Origin: Pleurodeles waltl
Taxonomy: Eukaryota; Chordata; Amphibia; Caudata; Salamandridae
Length of the DNA: 64,000 nucleotides
Direction: 5' to 3'
Assembly: GCF_031143425.1 (NCBI RefSeq)
Contig: NC_090439.1
Span: 349,860,027 to 349,924,026, forward strand
The notes under the pieces: model-generated
What the model was told of the DNA's origin: nothing
What the model saw: only the letters and a program-made list of their open reading frames with translations
The model's database searches: none
Shown here: piece after piece, positions 53,715 to 64,000 of the stretch
Position numbering within the stretch: position 1 is the stretch's first letter
Layout of the letters: every line of letters starts with the position of its first letter
Made by a program: the position numbers and the translations under genes

Positions 53715-54850
53715 CTGCACTGACCTCCTGGTCAGCGTCTGCTGCCCTCCCCAGCTCCTCTGGCTGTGTCTGGCTCTTCCTCTTGCTGGGACGAACTGAG
53801 AGTCTCCTGACTCTCAGTTCGAGGCCCTCCTCCTCCCACAGGCTCATCCCTCTGCCTCATCCCTGGTGGTCTAGTGGCCATCACAAGTAAGTATCTCTTT
53901 TTCTCTGTCTCTCTTTCACTCTTACTTTTGCTGCCTATTTTCTTTTTTCTCTCGTTTTTTCTATTATTCCTTTCCCTTTTTTCCCCTTTTTCCTCAGTCC
54001 CCTTCGCACAGTGAAGCACCTTTCCCACCCTCCCGCCTCCCAGCTGACCGCTCCCCCCACCCCTCTCCCCTTCTTAATGGCGGCCTCAGTGCTGTGAGAG
54101 GGCAACTGCACTGACCTCCTGGTCAGAATCTGCTGCCCTCCCCAGCTCCTCTGGCTGCTGTTGCCTCTGCCGCTTGCTGGGACAAACTGAAAGTCTCCTG
54201 ACTCTCAGTTCGAGGCCCTCCTCCACCCGCAGGCTCATCCCTGCACCTCATCCCTGATAGTCTAGTGCCCATCACAAGTAAGTATCTCTTTCTCTCTGTC
54301 GCTCTTTTACTCTTGCTTTTTCTGCTTATTTTCTTTTTTCTCTCATTTCTTCCTTTTCCCTTTCTCCCCTCTTTCCTGTGCCGCCTCCCCACTGTGAAGC
54401 ACTTTTTCCGCCCTCCCGCCTCCCAGTTGACCGCTCTCCCCACCCCTCTCCCCTTCTTAATGGCAGCCACAGTGCTGTGAGAGGGCACCTGCACTGACCT
54501 CCTGGTCAGCATCTGCTGCCCTCACCAGCTCCTCTGGCGGCTGCTGTTGCCTCTGCCTTTTGCTGGTACGAACTAAAATTCTCCTGAGTCTCAATTCGAG
54601 GCCCTCCTCCACCCGCAGGCTCATCCCTGTGCCTCATCTCTGGTGGTCTAGTGGCCATCACAAGTAAGTATCTCTGTTGCTCTTTCACTCTTGCTTTTTC
54701 TACCTATTTTATTTTTTCGCTCGTTTTTCCTTTATTCCTTTCCCTTTCTCCCCCTCTTTCCTCTTCCCCCTTCTACCCAGTGAAGCACCTTTCCCACCCT
54801 CCCCCCTCCAAGCTGGCTGCTCCCCCACCCCCATTGCTTCCTAATGGCAG
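53715..54850 (+). repeat. Three tandem 5' units of an L2-like LINE, about 385 bp each
   Basis: Units start with CTGCACTGACCTCCTGGTCA at 53715, 54107 and 54489 (steps 392 and 382). Each contains a GAGGCCCTCCTC block, a GGTCTAGTGGCCATCACAAG block leading into GTAAGTATCTCT, a pyrimidine-rich run, and a final AATGGC box. The third unit flows into the LINE coding region. Tandem 5' units of this kind serve as repeated promoters in some LINEs such as mouse L1; the role here is inferred. Each GTAAGTAT is also a strong splice-donor match. Confidence 0.75.
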
Positions 54851-57800
54851 CCACAGTGCGGTCGTGCAGCGGACGCGTCGCTGGTGTGCCAAAGGAAAGC
54901 CCGTCTGCGCCAGTCCGTGTATGGACCACGCCCAGCACCAGGAACTCTGGAACTCCATCAAACCACCTCCTGGGCTGCCTCCGTTCCAACTCCAAGACCC
55001 TCCTCCGCCTCAACACCGGACGTCTCAGAAACTGCTGCACCATCTCCCCAAGGACACCCATGAACTTTTCACCTGCAGGAACTGCAACTTCAGGGCCAGC
55101 CTCAACAAGCTGAAGGTACTGTTCGAACACAAAGCTACCAACAACCTCCACAACACCATCAACTGCCTGCTCCTCAACATCGGCTCCCTCCACAAACATG
55201 CCACTGAACTCTGGGACTCAATCAACACTTCCCAATAGGACATCATCTTCCTTTCTGAGACCAGGCCCAACCCCACCTCAGGTCCAGACATCGCCATCGC
55301 CATTCCCAACTTTTACAGCATCCCAAGGAGGGACCGGCCCTCCCCCCCCCGGGCAGAGGACTCGCCATCATACACAAGTCCTCACTACGTGTCAAGGCCT
55401 ACCCAGAAGAACACTGCATCTCCATGGAACACCTTCACTTCCTGGTCCACTCCAACCACAACTCCTCCATCCGCAGCACCATCCGCGGCACCCTGGTGTA
55501 CAGGCCACCCGGCCCCGCTCAAACTTTCATAGATGATGTCATAGACATCGCTACCACCCAGGCCCTGGTGTCAGTCAACTGCCTCCTCCTCAGCGACCTG
55601 AATTTCAACCTCGAGGGCCACACCTACCCAAACACCAATGCTCTACTCGACAACCTCGCCACCCTCGGCCACAGACAACTAGTCTCTGCACCCACACACA
55701 TCGCAGGACACACACTGGGCCCCATCTTCACCTCAAGCAACCAGATCACCACCAAGACCATCTCCACCCCAGACTGGACTGACCACCGCTGCATACACTT
55801 CACAATCTTGCACCCAGCAGCCGCACCCGTACCTCCAGGACCCCCCATAGGAAATGGAACAAAATCACTAACAAGCAACTCACCTCCCCCCTCCGACAAT
55901 ACCAACAGAGCTGCACGCAATCTCAATGCATGGCTCACTGAATGCACCAACACTCTAGCCCCTCTCCATCTCACATCGGCCAAATGTGTACCCAAGAAAG
56001 CCAGCTGGTTCACCACCAAACTCCAAGAAACAAAGCGTACCCGCAGACGTTTAGAGATAAAATGGAGGAACAGCCATACCAGCGAAGACCTCGTCTCATT
56101 CAGAGCTGCAACCACCGCCCACCGTTGAAAAATCAAGAACGCTAGGAAGGATGCACTCCGGAAGAACATCAAGTCCTCCGCACACAACTCTAAGGAACTC
56201 TTCTCAGTCATCAATGAGTTCACAGATTCCCCCTCCAAAGCCACCAGCATCCCCCGTCACAGGACCTCTGCGACAAACTCGCCTCCTTTTTCCACCACAA
56301 GATGCAGGACAGCTACTACAGCTTTCTCCTGGAAAATCCTGGCACCAGAACCCGTGACCGACCAACCCCCCTCAGAACCCACCCAGACCATCCACAGCTG
56401 GTCCACGCTCAACCACAGAGGAAACAGTCTCTATCAACACGGGCACCTTCCCCCTGGACTGCAAACACGCTGAAATATGCCCTCTCCCGAAGAAACCCTC
56501 AGCCGATCCATCAGAGTTAAAGAATTTCCGGCCCATCTTGCTGCTACCCTACCCCCGTCAAATACTAGAGAAAGCAATCAACGCACATCTACGGAATTTC
56601 ATCGAGGCCAACAACTCCCTGGACAGCTCCCAGTCCGTCTTCCACAGCAACAACAGCACAGAAACAGCCCTCCTGGCAGCTACTGATGACATCAAACTAC
56701 TCCTAAAATGCGGCCACACCGCAGCACTCATACTCATCAACCTCTCAGCAGCATTTGACATGGTCTCCCACAGCACTCTGTGCACCAGACTCCATGACAT
56801 AGAAATCTGTGGAACAGCCCTGGAATGGATCCACTCCTTCCTCTCCGGGAGGATGCAGAGGGTCAGACTCCTGATCTACACTTCCAGACGCACAGGAGTC
56901 AACTGTGGAGTTCCCCAAAGAACCTCACTGAATCCCACTTCAACTAATACATGGCCCCTCTCGCTGCTATCATCAAATGCCACAGTATGAACTTCGTGTC
57001 ATAAGCCGATGACACATAACTCATAATTTCCCTCACTGAAGACCCAAACACGGCCAAAAGGAACTTCCACTCAGGAATGTAACCCATCACCACTTGGATG
57101 AGAGAAAGCTTCCTCAAGCTCCGCTCTAACAAGAATGAGCTCATCATCTTCGAGAATACCACCTCAGCTTGGGACAACTTCTGGTGGGCCACATCCCTCA
57201 GCAACCCCTCCTGCTCCCGCAGCATCTGAGCACGGCCGCAACTTAGGAATCATCATCGACTCCTCCCTTTCCATGACCCGCCAAGTAAACTCTGCCGCCT
57301 CCTCCTGCTGGCACACACTGCAAACTTTGAAAGATCTTCTGATGGATCCCAGCAGACTGCCGAAGGACAGTCACCCATACCTTGGTCACTAGCAAGTTGA
57401 ACTATGGCAATTCCCTCTACACTGGCACCTCAACCAGGAACATCACAAAACTACAACTCATGCAGAACGCCACCGCCAGGCTCATTCTGGACCTCCCTCA
57501 CCGAGAACACATCTCCCAACACCTGAGGACACTCCACTGGATACCGGTCGAGAAGCAAATCACCTTCAAACTTCTCACTCATATGTATCCAAGGCCATAC
57601 ACAGCGCATGACCAGCCTACCTGAACCACTATGTCTCCGTCCACACCTCTACCAGATCCCTCCGCTCTGCCCAGATGGCCCTGACCACCATCCCTTGCAT
57701 CCGCAAAACCACTGCTGGAGGACGATCCTTCACCTACACTGCAGCGAAGAGCTAGAACAACCTCTCCCTGCACCTCAGACAAGGCCCGTTGTTCACCATC

Positions 57801-57917
57801 TTCAGGAAGAACCTCAAGAGTTGCTCTTCGGATGAGGACCCTCCCCTCAGTGCCTTGAGACCCTCATGGGTGAGTAGCCGCACTTTACATATACTGATTG
57901 ATTCATTGATTGATGGA
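54851..57917 (+). pseudogene. L2/CR1-like LINE: endonuclease and reverse transcriptase
   Basis: The protein is readable across several frames. Endonuclease: INCLLLNIGSLHKHATELWD, IIFLSETRPNP and, after a frame change at a C run near 55345, LLLSDLNFNLEGH and WTDHRCIHFTI. Reverse transcriptase: ILEKAINAHLRNFIE, SVFHSNNSTETALLAATDDI, ALILINLSAAFDMVSH (motif A) and GVNCGVPQRTSLNPT (motif B). Motif C survives as ADDT between two TAA codons at 57002-57016. The C-terminal part reads LGIIIDSSLSMTRQVNSAAS and SKLNYGNSLYTGTS. Stops at 55236 and 56126 and at least four frame changes make it defunct. It ends in a TGATTGATTCATTGATTGAT tail, typical of L2-like elements. Confidence 0.85.
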
Positions 57918-59582
57918 ATCTACCACTGGTTGCCAACCTCACTGTGCACGGCCTTTGTCTGTGCACAGGAGATGTTTTTTGCAGGCTGTGCACCCAAACT
58001 GACGCAAGCAGACGCCACCCTCTGTGCATGGTGCTTGACTGTGTGTAACTACAGAAGGCCACAGGGCCTAACCTTTGGCCTGGCCCTGTGCTTATCCCTT
58101 TGCAGGTGGCACAAAATGATGGCTCACAGCCTTAGACTGTGTGCAGTAGGGGTTGACAATAAGACCTAGTCTCAGGCCAGGACTCGCTCCCAATTTGCCG
58201 TAAGCAGCCACTACCTGCCTTGGTTATGTGCAATGGGTTTTGGTCTCCAGCCTCCAGCCAGCCCATTTACCTAACCCACTGTGGGGGTCCATTCCCCACT
58301 GTTCTAGGAGCTTGGACCTCAAAACTTGGGCTTTCGCCAGGCCATGATTTGCATTAGGTTTTTAACACGTTTTTTGGATTGACGGATCTTTATTTGGAAC
58401 TGCAAATCATGTGTGTCTTCACACCCAAGGCAAGCTCTGCAAACTCTTGTAGTTCCTATCAGGGGATTCCAGTTCTGAATTTGTATGCATGCATTTTCCC
58501 ATCAGCAACAGAAAGGTTTGTGAAGCTTGCTCTGTGTCTTCATTACCTGTGAATGAATCCTAACCCTGGATTCTCTGCACCTTTTTGGGAACCTCAGACG
58601 CCTGACAGCTTCTATGTGAGCTTAGTCTGTAGTACTGACTCAGCACTATATGGGCACCCACTAACATTTCAATTGTTTGAGTTTTTTAAAAACTTTTTTG
58701 ATTTTTATTTACTTCATGGGTCTTTTGTGGTTCCCCCCACTATGACAAGACCATCATTATTTGCCTGCCCTCTTATATGGCTTTTTCACTTTTAATTGTT
58801 TGTGTTCCAGAGCCCAACAACCTGAGATGACCACTGCAGGAGAAATGTTTCTTCTACAGCAGTCAATTAGATCACTTGATAAGTAGTAACAACTTTGGAA
58901 CCACAAACTAAGGATGAAGGGGGAAAGACTCACTCATCCAAAGGGATTGTTTTGACTTTTGAATTTCCGGCTTTCTGGGTAATTCGCAGATCCCAGCGGT
59001 GAATATATACAAATGTGCAAACCTTTAATTCTTGCTTTCCAACTTTTTTTAAATGCTTAAATCTAAAAAGTGACTCAATAGGTTTGCACCAAACTATCAA
59101 AAGTAAGCTTTCTTAGTAAACTTCTACTTTCCTGCAAAGAATGGTGTAAATCTGTTCAGAGAGTTTGTAATTAAGCATGAGCAAGGTTTTCAGTGGGAGC
59201 TAAAACAAGAAAACACACCTACCCCTACACCCATTAACTTTTTTTCTCAACACAGATCTGCATTAGAATTTACATTTCAGAACTTAGCTGATTACATCAT
59301 GAGATTGCTAAATTTGGTGCAGTTCCATCCATAGGATCAAACTCTATAGGTAAATCATCAAATGCCTTTTCAATTGAAAGTGCAGACTGCCACTGTGTAA
59401 TATATGTAGATGTGGCATCCATGCACCTTGCCAATATATGCATAAGAATACTATACCTATATTTACTTTCATATTTTTTCTTCATTATATTTTCATAGTA
59501 GATTTTCTGACATATACACAAAGAAGACACATTTTAAATATGTATACAGCAGAGTTACTGGTACCAATCTTACAGTCATTGA
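57918..59582. other. Unassigned sequence between two inverted L2-like LINEs
   Basis: I see no coding region or repeat that I can support. The stretch lies between two LINE 3' ends that face each other. Confidence 0.4.
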
Positions 59583-60400
59583 ATAATCAATTAATCAATC
59601 AATAACTTGTAAAGAGCGCTACTCACCCGTTAGGGTCTCAAGGCGCTGGGGGGGAAGGGGTGCTACTGCTCGAATAACCAGGTCTTGAGGTGTTTCCTGA
59701 AGGTCAGGAGGTCTTGGGTCTGTCGTGGTGGACAGGAAGGACGTTCCAGGTTTTGGCGGCGAGTTGCGAAAAGGATCTGCCGCTGGCTGTGGTTTGATGG
59801 ATGCAGGGAACAGTGTGGAGGGCGAGGTTGGCGGAGCGGAGTTGGCGGATGGGTGCGTGGAAGGTGAGTCGATCGCTGAGGTAGGCAGGGCCTGCGTTGT
59901 AGAGAGCTTTGTGGGTGGTGGATGAGGAGTGTGAAGGTGATCCTCCTGTTGACGGGGAGCCAGTGTAGGTCTCTGGGGTGGGCTGAGATGTGGTCGTGGC
60001 TTGGGATGTTGAGGATGAGGCGTGCAGAGCCATTCTGGATATGTTGCAGTTTCTTCTAGAGTTTTTCCGTGGTTCCTGCGTAGAGGGCATTGCAGTAGTC
60101 CAGTCTGCTGCTGACGAGGGCATGGGTGACCGTCCTTCTGGTTTCGATGGGGATCCATCTGAAGGTCTTGTGAAGCATGCAGAGGGTGTAGAAGCAAGAA
60201 GATGAGATGGCGTTGACTTGCAGGGTCATGGTGAGCGATGAGTCTAGGATGAAACCTAGGTTGCGTGCGTGGGTGGTGGGAGTTAGTGCGGTTCCTAGGG
60301 TGGCTGGCCACCAGCAGTCCTCCCATGCGGAGCGGTTGGAGCCGAGGATGAGGATCTCAGTCTTGTCCGAGTTCAGTTTGAGGTGGCTCAATAACAAAAA
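59583..60400 (-). pseudogene. 3' fragment of an L2/CR1-like LINE (inverted)
   Basis: The minus strand reads LKLNSDKTEILILGSNRSAW, then ARNLGFILDSSLTMTLQVNA, RRTVTHALVSSRLDYCNALY, and after a TAG the C-terminal IQNGSARLILN and HWLPVNRRITFTLL blocks. This is the region after motif C. The end is a run of ATTGATTGATTAATTGATT, like the tail at 57890-57917. It is 5'-truncated, as usual for LINE insertions, with one stop and a frame change. Confidence 0.8.
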
Positions 60401-60651
60401 CAGGAGGTACCCTTGTGCACTTGGAATTTCTGCACACTATCATAGTATATTCTAGTGCTTTTGTTCATTCCATGTCAGTGAGGTTCCCATCCTATTCCAA
60501 GTCTCCTTTGTCTGGAACCTTGTGATTGTAGCTGGGGAAGGTTTAATCAGCTCCCTTTATGGCAGAGATATAGCTTTTATTCTACCCCTTGTGTCAAAGG
60601 AAGTTGCATTAAGGCATCTTTCGGGGGTTTGAATGTGATCAGCCCAACATC

Positions 60652-61253
60652 AAGGGGCAGATTTATCATAATTTCATGCAGCACGGTGCAGCATAATATG
60701 ATACAGTGCACTCCTGCCCATTCCTTGTGCTGGTGCACAATGTGCTGCCTTGCGCCAGTCATTGCACCCTTGCACCATGGTGCAAGGATGTCTACATTGT
60801 AAGCAGGATTTATTTTGTGCAGGAAAGTCTTCCTGCACAAAAACAATCCTCAGAGGCATTTTCCTCTTTCTAAATATGCTGCCCAATCCACCACACTTAG
60901 AAAGAGGAAACAAGGAGAAATAAATATATTTCTCCTTATTACACATCCCCTGGGAAACTGTAGCATTTTGATCCATTCCAAGGTTTGCCAGTGTTGGTAA
61001 ATCTGGGAATCCACTCAAATCCATGGTTGGATGCCTGGGAACACCCACGCTCCACCCATGGAGCGCCTCCCAGGGCAGAGTAATGCAAGGCAATGTTATG
61101 CAAAGCCCTGTGTTACTCAAGATTTATCTAGCCACCCAGGGTCACACATGGTAGCCTTGCCTGGCTTGATAAATCAACCTAGGTTTTGTGTTGCCCTTGT
61201 GTCCCCTTGGGGGGCACAAGGGAAATGCAAAACTATGATAAATATGTCCCCCA
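60652..61253. repeat. TIR element with GGGGCAGATTTATCATA ends
   Basis: The left end AGGGGCAGATTTATCATAATTT and right end AACTATGATAAATATGTCCCCC are near-complements. Subterminal TGCACCATGGTGCA and CCTTGTGTCCCCTTGGGGGG stretches are also palindromic. It is about 600 bp and non-coding, and loosely related in its end to the elements at 13185 and 51224. Confidence 0.65.
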
Positions 61254-61319
61254 ATTTGATGGTGTTGTAAGGGCACTGCACTTCAGTTTGCCCACTGCTC
61301 TCATGAATGTTTCTCCTAC
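61254..61319. other. Short gap
   Basis: Nothing recognisable lies between the TIR element and the LINE remnant. Confidence 0.3.
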
Positions 61320-62560
61320 CTCACTTTATGAACGAATGCCCCTCATTTGAAGCAGGTCTATTAAGTCCGGCAGACACAAAACAGGATCTCATTTGGATAC
61401 AACAGCAACAACAGCATATATTTATTTGGTATCTATATTGTTGACACATTGTCACCAGCAGTACCTGGCATTCCTCGCTAGCCTTGAGCAGTTGAGCATC
61501 AGTTTAATGCATATCAATACTGTGTAGCAAGATTGCAATGAGTCCCGCTGCAAACTTGAAACTCTTTGAGTTTCCATCATCACAAAACCAATTTATGGCC
61601 CATCGCATCTAGGTCCACAAATGCTACTTTTCATAGTTAGTTGAATTAGGTATTCTAAGCACAAACCTGGTTACTTTCTGTTGAATCTTATCTGAGGCTA
61701 CCATTTTTCAGTCTGTTCCCCTAGTCGGATATGGTAAAAGAGCATATAGTGCATTGAAGAATTTGTGTTTTACAATAATCAGCAGTGCAGTGAAAAAGTA
61801 TAGTAGCTGGGGTAGCTTTATCATCTTTGATATCTTTGATATACAGATCCTATTCACAAGAGACAGGAAAAGGGTGATCCAGTAAGTGACCTACTTGCTT
61901 GTTGCTACCACTGATCTGCTTATGTTGCCAGCCATCAGCTTATCATCCAGGTGATACATTTGCACTCCTAGGTATTTGAATGTTTCTTGTTACCACCTAG
62001 TCATGAATACCAGCAGACATTTGCATTCTGCCTCTCCCATCTGCCTTCATGTGCAAAGACAGTATTTCTCCCACTTTACTTTAGGAAGCCATACATTGCC
62101 AAATTCTACTAGAGACCTCAACACAGTTGGTATATTACTTTTTGCCGATAAAATATGATATTGTGTGTATAGAACAATCAATATGGTATCTGCCATTTCT
62201 AGTCTCAATTTTCAGTAATTTCCCTGAAGAAATTGGCCAATGGCTCCATAGCTAACGAGAAAATCACAACAATTGCAGACTACAGCCTTTGACCAAGTCC
62301 CCATACTGGTATGACATGTCCAGTGCTTACTGTGGCCATTGTGTCTGAGTAGAGTAATCCTATCCAGGTGTGGATCTCAGTCCCTAATTCCATTTTCTTT
62401 GGAATTGCAAATAGATTTTGCCTGAAGGCTTTCTTGATCCAGTGATGCAAATACCAGCTTCAGTTTAAAATCATAGCTCACATCCATAATATAAAACAAT
62501 CTTACCAGACGATACAAGGTAGTGTGGCCCAGGACAAACCAACTTTAGTCACTGTCTATA
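61320..62560 (-). pseudogene. Old L1-Tx1-like reverse transcriptase remnant
   Basis: Reading right to left on the minus strand: HHWIKKAFRQNLFAIPKK, then THTWIGLLYSDTMATVSTGH (thumb-side of the palm), FSLAMEPLANFFREITEN (after motif B), LSAKSNIPTVLRSLVEFGNV (after motif C), KYLGVQMYHLDDK, and NRICISKISKMIKLPQLLYF followed by KHKFFNALYALL. This order matches L1/Tx1-type ORF2. The first block may read IHTWIGLL in place of THTWIGLL. The YxDD box is not intact. Many stops and frame changes show great age compared with the L1 at 17170. Confidence 0.65.
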
Positions 62561-63429
62561 AGTACAGTGAGAATGAGCATCAGCCTGTTGCCTAATTCTT
62601 TCCCTTGTGTTTTATAGTTTAGATTAAGAATGGATAGGGGACAGTATGAGTTGACTCTAGTGGTTCTTGGCCCAGCCTGGGTAACACTACTGTGATCACT
62701 TCTCAGTTAACTGGGGCAATGATCCTCTTTGTATAGCAGTGTTGTGCATAGCTAAAAGGTGTGGGATCAAACGTGAGTAGCATACAGAGTAGAGTTCTAG
62801 CTGATTGTTTTCCCCATTGCTAACTGGTGCACGGCTGGTTTAACTTCTGTAATTGTCAGAGCTGCATCCAACTCTTCCTGCTGCCACAGCAACACCATGG
62901 GTAGGACAGTTGTGTTTAGGTACACTTTTGTACGGTCTTGTACGATGGCTGGAGAACAGGGTCAGACTGGGACAAAATATAGGCCTGGGCACCAAAGTAA
63001 AAATAGCCCCATTAGCAAATCAGGGCAGTTTTGAACTTATCAAGATATGCTGTATATGTGTTTGGCAGGGTATAAGAAACTACATTCATTTGTGCCTGCT
63101 ACAGGCAATATTTGTGGTAGTGTCAGGCACATTGCCAGTAAACACCAGCTTACCACACCAGACCATAAAAGGCCCACAAACAGCCAGAACACTAGCAAAC
63201 ACATTGACCTGCCAGCCCAGCCCCTCAGGCACTGTCTGGCCCTCATGGGATGGGGATAGCTGGCGGTAATAGTTAGCGACCCGTTAGGTTGGTCACAGCT
63301 CCCCAGCTGCTCCACGGTCTTCCCACCAGCTCCACCCACATTCTCTTCAGCACATCTTGTGATGCTACTGTCCAGGCTCTGCCACACTCGCCATCCCACA
63401 TAGGCCCCTTCCACCTCACAACACATTTA
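62561..63429. other. Unassigned sequence
   Basis: The open frames are short and without motifs. The stretch may include more of the old LINE at its left edge. No repeats are evident. Confidence 0.35.
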
Positions 63430-64000
63430 GGGGGTCATTCTAACCCTGGCGGTCCAAGACCGCCAGGGCTAAAATGACGGGGGCACCGCCAACAGGCTGG
63501 CGGTGCCCCGCTGGGCATTCTGACCGCGGCGGTTTGACCGCGGTCAGAAGTGGAAAACCGGCGGTCTCCCGCCGGTTTTCCGCTGCCCATTTGAATCCTC
63601 CATGGCGGCGCAGCTCGCTGCGCCGCCATGGGGATTCTGACAGCCCATACCGCCATCCTGTTCCTGGCGGTTCGCCCGCCAGGAACAGGATGGCGGTAGG
63701 GGTTGTCGTGGGGCCCCTGGGGGCCCCTGCAGTGCCCATGCCAATGGCATGGGCACTGTAGGGGCCCCCGTAAGAGGGCCCCACAAAGAATTTCACTGTC
63801 TGCATTGCAGACAGTGAAATTCGCGACGGGTGCCACTGCACCCGTCGCACCTTCCCACTCCGCCGGCTCCATTCGGAGCCGGCGTCCTCGTGGGAAGGTA
63901 GTTTTGCACTGGGCTGGCGGGCGGCCTTTTGGCGGTCGCCCGCCAGCCCAGTGCAAAACCCAGAATACCCTCAGCGGTCTTCCGTCCGCGGAGCGGTATT
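63430..64000. repeat. GC-rich hairpin-chain MITE, copy 2 (runs off the window)
   Basis: It begins GGGGGTCATTCTAACCCTGG, the same family as 36750-37344 but reversed. Successive stem-loops are GGGGCCCCTGCAGTGCCCA with its near-complement (63720-63768), ATTTCACTGTCTGC/GCAGACAGTGAAAT (63790-63820), GCGACGGGTGC/GCACCCGTCGC (63823-63848), CGCCGGCTCC/CGGAGCCGGCG nested inside CTTCCCAC/GTGGGAAG (63848-63899), and GTTTTGCACTGGGCTGGCGG with its complement (63901-63959). The other terminus is beyond 64000. Confidence 0.8.

Noticed and set aside
53732..54512. Minus-strand Arg/Lys/Glu-rich frames
   Set aside because: They repeat with the tandem 5' units and are the complement of pyrimidine-rich tracts.

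Overview
The window looks like transposon-filled, non-genic DNA from a vertebrate with a very large genome. The family mix points to a salamander, most likely a newt, although the sequence alone cannot name the species. That mix is long PIF/Harbinger elements with Myb/SANT-like partner genes, Tx1-like L1, an L2/CR1-like LINE, a Helitron, and many GC-rich nonautonomous TIR elements full of hairpins. I found no host gene, rRNA, tRNA or CRISPR array. Every coding region I can support belongs to a mobile element, and almost all of them are broken.

Layout. 1-6145 is Harbinger copy 1; its left end lies outside the window and its right part is replaced by another lineage. 6146-8950 holds a second, poorly resolved Harbinger-like lineage. 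9063-11815 is a cluster of small TIR elements, including two copies (A and B) in inverted orientation separated by one TTA. 11816-16973 has AT-rich sequence, a satellite-like stretch, SINE-like repeats and TIR copy C. 16974-27223 is TIR copy D, split by an L1-Tx1 element (17170-26639) with a perfect 12-bp target-site duplication; the ORF1 of that L1 is itself split by a 2.9-kb LTR-like insertion. 27224-39415 is a decayed Helitron (Rep and PIF1 helicase), broken by Harbinger copy 2 (29030-36548, duplication TAT) and a hairpin MITE (about 36750-37344). 39416-40276 is TIR copy E. 40715-49920 is Harbinger copy 3 (duplication AGA). 50640-53130 holds BED zinc-finger fragments and a small TIR element. 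53715-57917 is an L2-like LINE preceded by three tandem 5' units. 59583-60400 is an inverted fragment of the same kind of LINE. 60652-61253 is a TIR element. 61320-62560 is an old L1-Tx1 reverse transcriptase remnant, and 63430-64000 is a second hairpin MITE running off the window.

The most informative system is the Harbinger family. Comparing the copies gives one architecture: a minus-strand Myb/SANT gene (A) with a fast-changing repeat tail, a short divergent control region, a plus-strand HARBI1-like nuclease gene with two small introns, and a second minus-strand Myb/SANT gene (B) with a coiled coil. In Harbinger transposons the nuclease normally needs a Myb-like partner to bind the ends and enter the nucleus, so two such genes in one element is the point most worth checking. 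Repeats inside gene A have periods divisible by three, whereas the arrays beyond its stop do not.
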